NCBI RefSeq assembly: GCF_900105315.1
Contig: NZ_LT629766.1
Location: 62,001 to 126,000 of the forward strand
DNA length: 64,000 nt
Direction of reading: 5' to 3'
From: Brevibacterium siliguriense
Lineage (GTDB): Bacteria > Actinomycetota > Actinomycetes > Actinomycetales > Brevibacteriaceae
The position numbers and the translations under genes were made by a program. Of the stretch, positions 1 through 8,516 are shown piece by piece (the stretch's first letter is position 1; the number at the start of each line of letters is the position of its first letter). The notes under the pieces were generated by a model. That model was not told where the DNA came from and did no database searches. It saw only the letters and a list, made by a program, of their open reading frames with translations.

Positions 1-935
1 AACCGGAGACGGCCGCGAGTGAGCCCCTCAGTGAATTCAGCGATCACTGTGGCCATCCCGGCTGCAGTCGTCAAAGTCGCGAACAGGACCGCAACGGCGA
101 GCGCCACGGTGGCGAGGCTACCTCCGAGGTCGGCGACCACACCGTTGAGCAGTACCGTCTCATCCGTATCAGCAGGGTAGGTTGCTGACCCTTGAGCTCC
201 GAGATACTCCAGGCCTCCATAGACGACGAACAGGCCCACGAAGGCGATCCCGGCCGCCGCCATCAGAGGCTTTGTCCGTGCTTCTGGGGTGGAATAGCCG
301 TGGGCGGCCAGTGCGGCGATGAATATCCCACCGGTCAGCAGTCCCGTCGCCACATCGCCGGTTTGATACGAAGTGATGAATGACGTCCGGAATGGATCTG
401 CGACTCCCGCTTCAGGAGTGCCCATCGGTCGCAGAACCGCGAGACCGACGATGATCAGAAGAAGCACAAGCAGTGCGGGTGTCAGGTATTTGCCGATCCG
501 GTCGATGACCTTATTCTTGCTCAACGCCAATGCAGCGACGATGAGGAAGAATACGACAATTGTCACCGGTTCGGCCACGGAATCATCTGCGCCGGGGAGG
601 AGAACTTTCACACCCGATTCGTAGGCGGTGGCACCTGTGCGGGGAATGATCGTCGCCACGGAACCCGTATAGAGCAAGGTCGCCATGAAGACCGGATGGA
701 ACCACCGCGCGTATGGACGGAAGAGGCGCTCAGGGCTGCCGGCGTTGGCGACCGCGACAATTGCGAGGATCGGCAGACTGACACCTGCGATTGTCAATCC
801 CACCAGAGCGATTGGCCAGTTCTCGCCGGCCTGCAGCCCGATATGCGGCGGAAAGATGAGGTTACCTGCGCCGAAGAATATTGCGAACATCGCGAATCCG
901 ACGATCACGACTTTCCGGTTGAGGACCGATCTCAT
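1..935 (-). CDS. brnQ: BrnQ-type branched-chain amino acid carrier, 3' part outside the window
   Basis: The reading frame starts with ATG at 935 and runs off the left edge after about 311 codons. A TGA stop lies two codons upstream of the ATG, so no earlier start is possible. The N-terminus carries the family signature FFGAGNLIFPP at about residues 20-30, followed by repeated hydrophobic membrane segments. LIVCS-family proteins import leucine, isoleucine and valine with Na+ or H+ across the inner membrane. It is the last visible gene of a minus-strand operon, 72 bases behind the YtcJ-type amidohydrolase, so its substrate may be a product of that pathway (inference). Family identity is firm; substrate is not. 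Confidence 0.88.
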   Translation of the reverse strand, partial: MRSVLNRKVVIVGFAMFAIFFGAGNLIFPPHIGLQAGENWPIALVGLTIAGVSLPILAIVAVANAGSPERLFRPYARWFHPVFMATLLYTGSVATIIPRTGATAYESGVKVLLPGADDSVAEPVTIVVFFLIVAALALSKNKVIDRIGKYLTPALLVLLLIIVGLAVLRPMGTPEAGVADPFRTSFITSYQTGDVATGLLTGGIFIAALAAHGYSTPEARTKPLMAAAGIAFVGLFVVYGGLEYLGAQGSATYPADTDETVLLNGVVADLGGSLATVALAVAVLFATLTTAAGMATVIAEFTEGLTRGRLR

Positions 936-1007
936 ATGTCAGCCCTCGCCAGCCGGGCCAGTCTGAGATTCCGGAACGGGGTTCTTTCCATTGCCGCTGT
1001 CCGTAAG

Positions 1008-2639
1008 TCAGGCTTCATATCGCTTCTCTCCCGCCAACCACGTCTGGCTCACTTCCACTGAATCGATCGTGTGAGTCGGAACGGTGAAGATGTCTTTGTC
1101 CAAGACGACAAAACTTGCTTCGAGCCCTGGTCTGATGCCTCCCAAATTGTGCAGCCGGGTGATCTCGGATGCACGCGAGGTGTAGAGCAGGACCGCTTGA
1201 CCGACGCTGATCGCCTGTTCCTGCCCAATGTCGGAGCCGTCATAGGCACGCCGTTCGACCGCCGCCCGGATCGAGATGAAGACATTGTCTGAGTCTGCCC
1301 ACGCGGTCGCAGGGGAGTCTGAGGCCAAAGCAGAGTGCGGAATCCGTTCGTAGAATGACCGAATCGGATATGCATTCTTGAATTGCTCTTGTGTCAGATT
1401 GGCCGCATAGGCCTCGTACTCAGCAAAGAAGAAGATCGTATGACTGATCACTCCGAAACTCATTCGCGCAGCGTTCACCCGATCGATCATCGCCGGTGTG
1501 AAGAGAGACGCATGGTCAAGGCGGATGGAGGGAATCTCACCCATCCACGGCTCTTCGTCACCGAACAGATCGATCACGTGGTTGAGAGCGCGGTCGCCCA
1601 TTGCATGAATCGCGACCTGGACCTGGTTGTGCCGAGCCCAAGCGACCGCTTCCAGCAGGTCATCGTCTGCTGCCACCTGACCGCCGTGGTGACAGGAGTC
1701 CGGATACGGATCCTCATTCCATGCGTTGCGGTCAGAGAACGCGCCATCCATGAACAGCTTGACTCCGCCGATCTTCACGCGCCCAAAACGATCGTCTTCA
1801 TCAAGGTCGGGAACGATGTGAGACCCTGCCGCGCTTTTGAGTGCATCCCATCCGGGATAAATCACGACCTGAGGTGAGAGTCCTCTTTCTGCCGCCCGCC
1901 GATAGGCAGGGAGGGGGTCGTCGATGAAGGTGGCAAAGAGATCCGTGACTCCGACAAGACCGCGCGAGAGGAAGTGCTCGTCCAAAGCCGCGAGCCGATC
2001 AGCCGGATCTTCTTCGTCTGGCGGGACATGAGCTTCGACGAGCTCGATCGCAGCATTCTCCACGAGGACTCCGGTAGGTTCCCCGCTCTCATCGCGTTCG
2101 ATCCGACCACCGGCAGGGTCAGGAGTCGCAGCATCGATTCCGGCAATGGCAAGTGCTCGTGAATTGACGACCATAGTATGCCCGTCGCAGCGACGAAGCG
2201 CGACCGGCTGGTCGCGAGAGACCTTGTCGAGATCCTGCGCAGTCGGTTTGCGGCGTTCGGCAAACTTCGAGTCGTCGAATCCATGACCGCGCACCCACGC
2301 GTCTGTTGAGCAGCCCAAGAGCGGATGCGTACGCAGAGCTTCGATCAGTCCATCGATCGATCTGATGTCCGGCGGATATACCGCCACCGATTGTCCGAGG
2401 ACCGACATGAAAGCAGGATGAGTATGGACGTCCAGAAGACCTGGAAGTACAGTCCTGCCTTCGAGATCGATCACTTCGGCTCCATCGGACGGAGTGAAGT
2501 CGTCCTCGTGGACCGCAACGAATCGCCCGTCCGATACGGTGAAGCCGCACGCGAAGTGCTCTTCGGATTCGGCCGTGAAGACCTTGCCGTTGACGAAGTG
2601 ACGCGTCGTTGTCGTCGAAGTTCCTTGCTCAGATGGCAC
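1008..2639 (-). CDS. YtcJ-type amidohydrolase (amidohydrolase 3 family)
   Basis: This 543-residue protein has the metal-dependent amidohydrolase layout of the YtcJ/AepA group. It shows GLLDVHTHPAF with the HxH metal pair at about 72-74, DGHTMVVNS at 152-160, the lysine-containing strand GGVKLFMDGA near 291-300 (K294), and AIHAMGDRA at about 344-351. Members hydrolyse amide or related bonds in small molecules in the cytoplasm, and individual substrates are mostly unknown. The GTG start at 2639 follows AAAGG. It is cotranscribed by position with the cyclodeaminase-like gene 46 bases upstream. Together with the M20 hydrolase of the same operon it suggests degradation of an acylated or cyclic amino-acid derivative (inference). 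Confidence 0.85.
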   Translation of the reverse strand: MPSEQGTSTTTTRHFVNGKVFTAESEEHFACGFTVSDGRFVAVHEDDFTPSDGAEVIDLEGRTVLPGLLDVHTHPAFMSVLGQSVAVYPPDIRSIDGLIEALRTHPLLGCSTDAWVRGHGFDDSKFAERRKPTAQDLDKVSRDQPVALRRCDGHTMVVNSRALAIAGIDAATPDPAGGRIERDESGEPTGVLVENAAIELVEAHVPPDEEDPADRLAALDEHFLSRGLVGVTDLFATFIDDPLPAYRRAAERGLSPQVVIYPGWDALKSAAGSHIVPDLDEDDRFGRVKIGGVKLFMDGAFSDRNAWNEDPYPDSCHHGGQVAADDDLLEAVAWARHNQVQVAIHAMGDRALNHVIDLFGDEEPWMGEIPSIRLDHASLFTPAMIDRVNAARMSFGVISHTIFFFAEYEAYAANLTQEQFKNAYPIRSFYERIPHSALASDSPATAWADSDNVFISIRAAVERRAYDGSDIGQEQAISVGQAVLLYTSRASEITRLHNLGGIRPGLEASFVVLDKDIFTVPTHTIDSVEVSQTWLAGEKRYEA

Positions 2640-2685
2640 TGTTATGGTTCTGCCTTTCTTCCTGTCCGGGGTCAGTTCTGCTCAG

Positions 2686-3711
2686 TTATGCCGGGACTCC
2701 GGCGCCGATGAGGCTGAAGAGGTCCTTTGGGTCGTCGGGTTCTGCGATCAGATCGATATCTTCGTGGTATTCGGGATCCCGGGTAGCGGCTTCGACGTAC
2801 CGGAGCGCGGAGAAGTCGGCGATCGCGAAGCCGACCGAGTCGAACAAGGTGATCTCATCGTCAGATGTGCGGCCCGGGGCGTCACCGACCAGCACTTTCC
2901 AGATCTCGGTAGTGGGGAAATCCTCGGGCTGGAGTTGGATCTCTCCTTCGATCTTCGTCTGCTCGGGATATTCCACGAAGACATTGCTGCGGCGGACCAG
3001 TTCGGGGTCCAGCTCGGTCTTGCCCGGGCAGTCGCCACCGACCCCATTGATATGGACTCCCCTGCCGACACAGTCGTTGGGCAAGGCGATGGTGTGTGCC
3101 TTGTCGGCAATGCAGGTGGTGATGATGTCGCTGTTTGCCACGGCTTCGCCGACCGACTTCGCCACAGTGATTCGGAATCCCAGTGGCTCAAGGTTCCGCT
3201 GCAGCTTCTCCACCGCGGCGGGGTCTGTGTCGAACACCCGTAGGTCCTCGATACCCAACGTTGCACGAATTCCCAACGCCTGGAATTCTGACTGGCTTCC
3301 CGCCCCTACCAGCGCCATCGTCGACGCTCCCGCAGGAGCGAGCTCACGGGTGACGAGCGCGGATGTCGCAGCCGTCCGCAATGCCGTCAGCAGGGTCATC
3401 TCCGCTATGAACCTCGGGTAGCCGTTGTGCACATCGGCCAGCATTCCGAATGCAGTCACGGTCTGGAATCCACGTGCCGGGTTAGACGGATGACCGTTGA
3501 CGTACTTGAACGAATATGTGTCGAGGTCGCTCGTCGGCATCAGCTCGATCACGCCGAACGGGGTGTGGCTTGCGACCCGCGGTGTCTTATCGAACTCCGA
3601 CCACCGCCGGAAATCTTCGTCGAGAGTCTCGACCATTCCTGAGAGAATGGCCTCGACGCCGATGCGTTGGACCCAATGGGCCATATTGCGAACACCTACG
3701 AATGTTGTCAT
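2686..3711 (-). CDS. Ornithine cyclodeaminase / mu-crystallin family protein
   Basis: The 341-residue protein has the ornithine cyclodeaminase/mu-crystallin fold: an N-terminal substrate domain and a Rossmann domain with GAGSQ at about 136-140 that binds NAD(P). True members convert ornithine to proline, while relatives include alanine dehydrogenases and ketimine or imine reductases. Sequence alone does not separate these. I place the start at the ATG at 3711, preceded by GGAGAAAGAAG. The frame stays open back to a TTG at 3726 that abuts the upstream stop, but that TTG lies inside the ribosome-binding region. It sits between the MHS transporter and the YtcJ-type hydrolase in one operon. Confidence 0.85.
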   Translation of the reverse strand: MTTFVGVRNMAHWVQRIGVEAILSGMVETLDEDFRRWSEFDKTPRVASHTPFGVIELMPTSDLDTYSFKYVNGHPSNPARGFQTVTAFGMLADVHNGYPRFIAEMTLLTALRTAATSALVTRELAPAGASTMALVGAGSQSEFQALGIRATLGIEDLRVFDTDPAAVEKLQRNLEPLGFRITVAKSVGEAVANSDIITTCIADKAHTIALPNDCVGRGVHINGVGGDCPGKTELDPELVRRSNVFVEYPEQTKIEGEIQLQPEDFPTTEIWKVLVGDAPGRTSDDEITLFDSVGFAIADFSALRYVEAATRDPEYHEDIDLIAEPDDPKDLFSLIGAGVPA

Positions 3712-3726
3712 ATCTTCTTTCTCCAA

Positions 3727-5016
3727 TCAGTCGGTGAGCACCTTGCCGCGAGTCTCGATCAGTTTGAACGAGGCGACGGTGGAGATCACCATGAGCACCA
3801 TGACATAGACGATGAACGGGATTTCTCCGAATTCTGAGTTCATCCAGGCTTGCAGGTAGGGCGCTGTGCCGCCGAACAGTGCGACGGAGATCGAATACGG
3901 CACTGCGACTCCGATTGTGCGTACTCGAGTCGGGAACATCTCAGCAAACACGGCGGGAGTCGTCGACAGCACCGAACCCATCGTCACCAGAATGATCGAG
4001 GCCGGAATGAACAGCGACCAGAAGCTCGAACCGAGCACCGACTCCAGCGGAATGTAGAGGAGGATCGGAACGCCGTGGCCGATGATCATTGCCGGTCGTC
4101 GACCGAAGCGGTCGGAGAACTTCCCCCAGAACGGCAGGGAGATGATCAGCAGCACATTGGCCAGCACACTTGCCAGCAACGCGGTTCCCTGCGCCATTCC
4201 GTGGATGAGGACAGCCTGCTGCACAGCCGAAACGCTCCACACGTAGTAGCACACAGTTCCACCGACTCCGAGGAGAATGACCTGGAGGGCCGCCCGCCAA
4301 TTGCGCCGGATCTCCGGCCACATACGCGGCTTGTCAGCTGCCTTCTGAAATGTCTCGGTCTCGTCCAACCGGGAGCGGGCGATGAGTGTACACACGCCCA
4401 GGACTGCACCGATCGCAAACGGAATCCTCCAGCCCCAGGCCGCCATGATCTGCGCAGGCAGCAATGCGTCAAGGACCACGCCCATGATCAGTCCGATGAC
4501 GATCCCCGATGTTCCTGAAACGTAGATGAGGGACGACCACAGTCCGCGTCGCTGCGGTGGTGCCGCCTCGGCGATATATGTCTGCGCAGTCGGCATCTCA
4601 CCTCCGTGAGCCAATCCCTGCATGAGCCGGGCGACTAACAGGATCAGTGCTGCCCAGATGCCGGCAGTGGCATGAGTCGGCACCACAGCGATGAGCAGGC
4701 TGCCCAGGGAGGCGAGTCCGACTGTAGTGATCATCGACAGGCGTCGCCCGAGGTGATCTGCCATCCAACCGAAGATCCACCCGCCGACCGGGCGCGCGAC
4801 GAAGCCCACAGCGAAGACGGCCATCGCCCCCAGCAGTGACGCGACCTTGTCTCCGGGGTTGAACACTTCAGTGGCGAAATAGATTGCGAAGGACGAATAT
4901 ATGCCCCAGTCGTACCATTCGAGCGCATTGCCCATCCCCGAAGCCACGAGCATCTGCTTCGTAGACCTGGGTGGGACCGAAGTCGTTTCGACTTCGCGTT
5001 CAGTGACGTCGTTCAT
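3727..5016 (-). CDS. MFS transporter, metabolite:H+ symporter (MHS) type
   Basis: A 429-residue, roughly 12-helix major facilitator protein. The N-terminus GNALEWYDWGIYSSF and the loop between helices 2 and 3 (GWMADHLGRR) are typical of the MHS branch (KgtP, ProP, ShiA relatives), which imports organic acids, betaines or amino-acid-like solutes with protons. The ATG at 5016 has GGAAGG upstream. It is the second gene of the operon behind the M20 hydrolase (56-base gap) and nearly abuts the cyclodeaminase-like gene. It is therefore the likely uptake route for the compound cleaved by the operon's hydrolases (inference). Confidence 0.87.
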   Translation of the reverse strand: MNDVTEREVETTSVPPRSTKQMLVASGMGNALEWYDWGIYSSFAIYFATEVFNPGDKVASLLGAMAVFAVGFVARPVGGWIFGWMADHLGRRLSMITTVGLASLGSLLIAVVPTHATAGIWAALILLVARLMQGLAHGGEMPTAQTYIAEAAPPQRRGLWSSLIYVSGTSGIVIGLIMGVVLDALLPAQIMAAWGWRIPFAIGAVLGVCTLIARSRLDETETFQKAADKPRMWPEIRRNWRAALQVILLGVGGTVCYYVWSVSAVQQAVLIHGMAQGTALLASVLANVLLIISLPFWGKFSDRFGRRPAMIIGHGVPILLYIPLESVLGSSFWSLFIPASIILVTMGSVLSTTPAVFAEMFPTRVRTIGVAVPYSISVALFGGTAPYLQAWMNSEFGEIPFIVYVMVLMVISTVASFKLIETRGKVLTD

Positions 5017-5072
5017 TGCTCAGCCTTCCATTGATGAGCGAGAAGCTGGTGTGCGTGTGGGCGCCGGAGAGT

Positions 5073-6278
5073 TCAGGCAGCCAGCTCTGTGAGTCTTGAC
5101 GCGGCCAGTTGGGCATAGAGCGCGGCTCCATCGGGGAGAACGCGGTCGTCGAAGATCGCTCTCGGAGAATGATTGGTCTCCACTGCGTCTTCACCTGCGG
5201 AAGCATCGAGTTTGACGAACGTGCCGGGCACCTCGGCGAGTACGTCCGCGAAGTCTTCCGATCCGCCCAGCGGTTGAGTCAGCGATGTGTAGCGTTCTCC
5301 GCCGAAGAGCTCTGCGATCTCACGCGCTGCGAACTCTGTATGCTCATTGTCGTTGGCCAGGACCCGGCCTCCCACGCGGTATTCGATCTCGACATCAACA
5401 CCATGAGTCATAGCAACGCCTTCGAGGACCGAGGGGATGAGACGCTGGAGCTTCTCGCGGCTTGCCGCCGAGTAGGTTCGGAGGCTTGCGCCGAATTCAG
5501 CTTCATCGGGGATGACATTGATAGCTTCTCCCGAATGAGCTCGTCCGACTGAGACGATGACAGGATCATGCGCATCGAACTGACGTGTGACCATAGTCTG
5601 CAGAGCCGTGACCATTGCGGCCATTGCCGGAATGGGGTCGGCCGCATGCTGTGGCTGCGAACCGTGCCCTCCACGCCCTTTGATCTGGACGAACAGTGCA
5701 TCTGCCGCGGACATCATCACTCCCGGCATCGAGCTGAAAGCCCCGCGCGACCCCCCGGCAGAAAAGACGTGGAGGCCGAAGGCCGAGTCGACGCGGCGGC
5801 CGGACAGGTCGAGAATCCCTTCCTCGATCATCTTCGGCGCGCCGGCGAGCAGCTCTTCGGCGGGCTGGAACATGAAGACGACATCGCCGCCGAGCCGGTG
5901 ACGCTGCTCGGCCAGAAGCCGAGCAGCTCCAGTGAGCATCGACGTGTGCAGGTCGTGCCCACAGGCGTGCATCCGCCCGTCAACCGTCGAGGAGTAGTCG
6001 ACACCTGTCGCCTCCTGCAGAGGCAAAGCGTCCATATCTGCTCGAAGAAGCACGGCGGGAGCGTGCTCGCTGGTGGCGGCTCCACCCCGCAGAACGGCAC
6101 CGATGGAATTGAGACCATCGCCGAGGGTGATCTCCAGCGGCAGGTCGGAGATTTCGTTGAGCACAGCTTCCTGCGTTCGAGGAAGCTCCAGACCGAGTTC
6201 CGGATGCATATGGAGGCGGTGTCGCAGCTGCGCCATGTCGCCTGCCAGTTCCTGCGCGCCAGAGATGAAGTTGTTCAC
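5073..6278 (-). CDS. M20 family amidohydrolase (hippurate / N-acyl amino acid hydrolase type)
   Basis: The 401-residue protein matches the M20D aminoacylase group. It has RADMDALPL near 79-87, the metal motif HACGHDLHTSM starting at 104, and the acidic FMFQPAEE near 135-142. These zinc or manganese enzymes release an amino acid from an N-acyl group (hippurate, N-acetyl amino acids, IAA conjugates). GTG start at 6278 with AAAGGT upstream. It is the promoter-proximal gene of the five-gene minus-strand operon and diverges from the Lrp/AsnC-type regulator, which probably controls it. The exact acyl substrate cannot be read from the sequence. Confidence 0.88.
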   Translation of the reverse strand: MNNFISGAQELAGDMAQLRHRLHMHPELGLELPRTQEAVLNEISDLPLEITLGDGLNSIGAVLRGGAATSEHAPAVLLRADMDALPLQEATGVDYSSTVDGRMHACGHDLHTSMLTGAARLLAEQRHRLGGDVVFMFQPAEELLAGAPKMIEEGILDLSGRRVDSAFGLHVFSAGGSRGAFSSMPGVMMSAADALFVQIKGRGGHGSQPQHAADPIPAMAAMVTALQTMVTRQFDAHDPVIVSVGRAHSGEAINVIPDEAEFGASLRTYSAASREKLQRLIPSVLEGVAMTHGVDVEIEYRVGGRVLANDNEHTEFAAREIAELFGGERYTSLTQPLGGSEDFADVLAEVPGTFVKLDASAGEDAVETNHSPRAIFDDRVLPDGAALYAQLAASRLTELAA

Positions 6279-6397
6279 TGAGTTACCTTTCGCGATACGT
6301 CGTTGGGTCGTCGTAAGTTCACCGAAGATACACTCTATTTTTCAATCGTTGATGCGCCTCAGATAAGGAAGAAAAAATCACCAGATCGACACAGATG

Positions 6398-6418
6398 AGT
6401 ATTTTCCGTCACAATACT
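6398..6418. promoter_or_regulatory. Inverted repeat in the divergent control region
   Basis: AGTATT at 6398-6403 and AATACT at 6413-6418 form 6-bp inverted arms around a 9-base spacer. The site is AT-rich within GC-rich DNA and lies between the hydrolase operon and the Lrp/AsnC-type gene. Lrp-family regulators bind degenerate palindromes of about this size. A binding role is inferred. Confidence 0.4.
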
Positions 6419-6434
6419 GAGGTCAGCGGTCGTC

Positions 6435-6463
6435 GTTGAGGAATATCCGCTCACTTCCTCAAC
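6435..6463. promoter_or_regulatory. Perfect inverted repeat just upstream of the Lrp/AsnC-type gene
   Basis: GTTGAGGAA at 6435-6443 is repeated exactly in inverse as TTCCTCAAC at 6455-6463, with an 11-base spacer. It ends 16 bases before the ATG, overlapping the probable leader. It could be an autoregulatory operator or an RNA hairpin. There is no T-run, so it is not a standard terminator. Confidence 0.5.
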
Positions 6464-6479
6464 CTTTCCGGAGGATGAG

Positions 6480-7478
6480 ATGGAAACCACCCTGTCAGAG
6501 CAGTCGCTGGAACTGCTCAATGCACTGCAGATCGCACCGCGCGCAACTTGGCGCCAGCTGGCGGGTGTTCTCGGCAGCAAACCAAGCACCCTATCGCAGC
6601 GCTGGGACGACCTTCGTTCACGAGGGGTGGCCTGGGTGACGGCTATGTTCTCGGGTGCCACACGTCATTCTGCGATCGCTTTCGTCGAAGTCGGATGCAC
6701 TATGGAACGGCAGACTGCACTCGGAGTCGAGTTCGTTGCGAACCCGAACATCGTCTCGGTAGAACGGCTGACTCAGGGCCCGAATTTCGGGCTGACGATC
6801 GTCGCCGACAGCCTCGAATCGATGGCCATGGGGCCCCTCGAATTCCTGGCCGGCCTTCCCGGTGTCACCAGCATCCAGACGTCTGCGTCAGTGGCCATGC
6901 ATCATGGAGCACACCTATGGCGACTGGAGCATCTGGACAAGGGACAGATCGAAACCCTGAAATCGATCCACAGAGAAATGACTGCACCTGACACATCGAT
7001 CGTCCTCGGTGCCGATACGCGCCCTATCGTGCAGATGCTGCAGCTCGACGGTCGCTGCAGCGCAGCCGACATCGCTCGACGGCTCGATCTAGCTCCGGCC
7101 ACAGCTCGCAGACGGCTTGATCGAGTTCTCCGCAGTGAAGAGATCGTGCTGCGGACCGAACTTGCCCAATCGCGGTCGGGTTGGCCGGTGAATGTCCAGT
7201 GGTTCGCTCGCCTGCCCGCTGGCGAGCATGATCGAGCCGCCCAGCGGCTGGCTGAATTGAATCCACGGATGATCGCGTCGGTCACCGGGAATTCGAATCT
7301 GCTCATCACATTCTGGCTGCGTTCGCTCCACGACGTCCTCACTGTGGAACAGATGGTCGAACAGGCGGTGCCGACGATCACCATCGACCACAGCGCCGTC
7401 CTTATCAACGCCCTCAAACGCCAAGGGTGGGTGCTCAATTCCGACGGAAGCACGACTGGAGAATTCGTCTCAAGTTGA
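6480..7478 (+). CDS. Double-length Lrp/AsnC family transcriptional regulator
   Basis: The 332-residue protein contains two successive Lrp/AsnC units. The first helix-turn-helix lies at about 6-50 (LSEQSLELLNALQ to RSRGVAWV) and the second at about 180-225 (VQMLQLDGRCSAADIARRLD). Each is followed by a ligand-binding-like alpha/beta segment. Ordinary Lrp proteins are near 150 residues, so this is a fused tandem form as found in several actinobacteria. The ATG at 6480 is preceded by GGAGG. It diverges from the M20/MHS/cyclodeaminase/amidohydrolase/BrnQ operon and is the obvious candidate regulator, sensing an amino acid or related effector (inference). Confidence 0.85.
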   Translation: METTLSEQSLELLNALQIAPRATWRQLAGVLGSKPSTLSQRWDDLRSRGVAWVTAMFSGATRHSAIAFVEVGCTMERQTALGVEFVANPNIVSVERLTQGPNFGLTIVADSLESMAMGPLEFLAGLPGVTSIQTSASVAMHHGAHLWRLEHLDKGQIETLKSIHREMTAPDTSIVLGADTRPIVQMLQLDGRCSAADIARRLDLAPATARRRLDRVLRSEEIVLRTELAQSRSGWPVNVQWFARLPAGEHDRAAQRLAELNPRMIASVTGNSNLLITFWLRSLHDVLTVEQMVEQAVPTITIDHSAVLINALKRQGWVLNSDGSTTGEFVSS

Positions 7479-7694
7479 TCCGCCGAGGCGACACACAAGA
7501 GACGAGGACCCCTGTGATCTCATCCGCGATGATGACAAAGAAGATTCCTCCGGCCACGATCCCGACGGCGACCGACAAGCTGCGCGAGACGGCTTAATCA
7601 CGGGGTCGCAGCAACTCGACCGGATCGCGTGAACCGTTGACCCTACCGCCGAATCTACCGAGTGAGCTGTGCCGCAGCTAGGGGAGGCGGTGCC

Positions 7695-8516
7695 TCAGCC
7701 CGGCTCTTCCTCGGTTTCCTTCGCCTTCTCGGCCTTAGTGAAGGCCTGATACTTGCGAATGACCTCGAGCGCCGGACCGTCGGCGAGCAGCTCGCCCTTC
7801 TCGATCCACAGCGCACGGTTGCACGTGTCCTTGATCGTGCGCATCGAGTGTGAGACAAGGAAGACGGTGCCTGCGTTCTCACGGATGGAGCGGATGCGGC
7901 CCTCGGAACGGTCACGGAACTTCTTGTCACCGACGTTGAGCGCCTCATCGACGATGAGGATCTCGTGCTGCACCGAGGTTGCGATCGCGAACTTCAGTCG
8001 CTGAGACATGCCCGAGGAGTACGTGCGCATGGGCAGGTCGATGAAGTCCTCGAGCCCGGTGAACTCGACGATGTCATCGAACTTCGCATCGATCTCGTCG
8101 CGGGTGAGCCCCAGGGCCAGTGAACCGAGGATGATGTTGCGAGCACCCGAGAGATCCGGGATCAGAGCGGCACCGACGCCGAGGAGGTTCGGCCGTGACG
8201 TCGCATAGATCGCGCCCTCGGAGGTCGGGGTCAACCCGGTGATCGACCGCATGAGCGTGGACTTCCCGGAGCCGTTGCTGCCGATGATGCCGATCGATTC
8301 GTTCTTGTGGGCGACGAAGCTGATGCCCTTGAGGGCGTGAACCTCTCGCAGCTCCCGCTTCCGCCCCATCACGTTCTTGCTGCCCAGCTTGAGCTTCTTG
8401 CCCGTGGCCAGGGTCTTGTAGCGGACGTGCACGTTGTCGCAGACGACGACGGGCGGATTGTTCCTGGTCACCTCGGGGAGGCTGCCGGTGTCGAACGAAT
8501 TCTCGTCACTCATCAC
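7695..8516 (-). CDS. ABC transporter ATP-binding protein, TagH/Wzt type polysaccharide exporter
   Basis: A 273-residue nucleotide-binding protein with Walker A GSNGSGKST (about 79-87), ABC signature YSSGMSQRL, Walker B ILIVDEAL and the switch histidine in LVSHS. The GARNI and VGDxxF contexts are typical of the TagH/RfbE/Wzt group, which powers export of teichoic acid, O-antigen or other cell-wall polysaccharides. No C-terminal carbohydrate-binding extension is present. The start is GTG at 8516 or ATG at 8513, both inside the end of the permease gene, so the two are translationally coupled. No glycosyltransferases adjoin the pair, so the exported polymer is unknown. Confidence 0.88.
   Translation of the reverse strand: MMSDENSFDTGSLPEVTRNNPPVVVCDNVHVRYKTLATGKKLKLGSKNVMGRKRELREVHALKGISFVAHKNESIGIIGSNGSGKSTLMRSITGLTPTSEGAIYATSRPNLLGVGAALIPDLSGARNIILGSLALGLTRDEIDAKFDDIVEFTGLEDFIDLPMRTYSSGMSQRLKFAIATSVQHEILIVDEALNVGDKKFRDRSEGRIRSIRENAGTVFLVSHSMRTIKDTCNRALWIEKGELLADGPALEVIRKYQAFTKAEKAKETEEEPG

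Noticed and set aside
7491..7610. Possible hydrophobic peptide on the minus strand (GIVAGGIFFVIIADEITG) or a 27-codon plus-strand frame from GTG 7515
   Set aside because: The minus-strand frame has a TAA just upstream and only a TTG start without ribosome site. It may be a relic of a membrane protein gene but cannot be supported.
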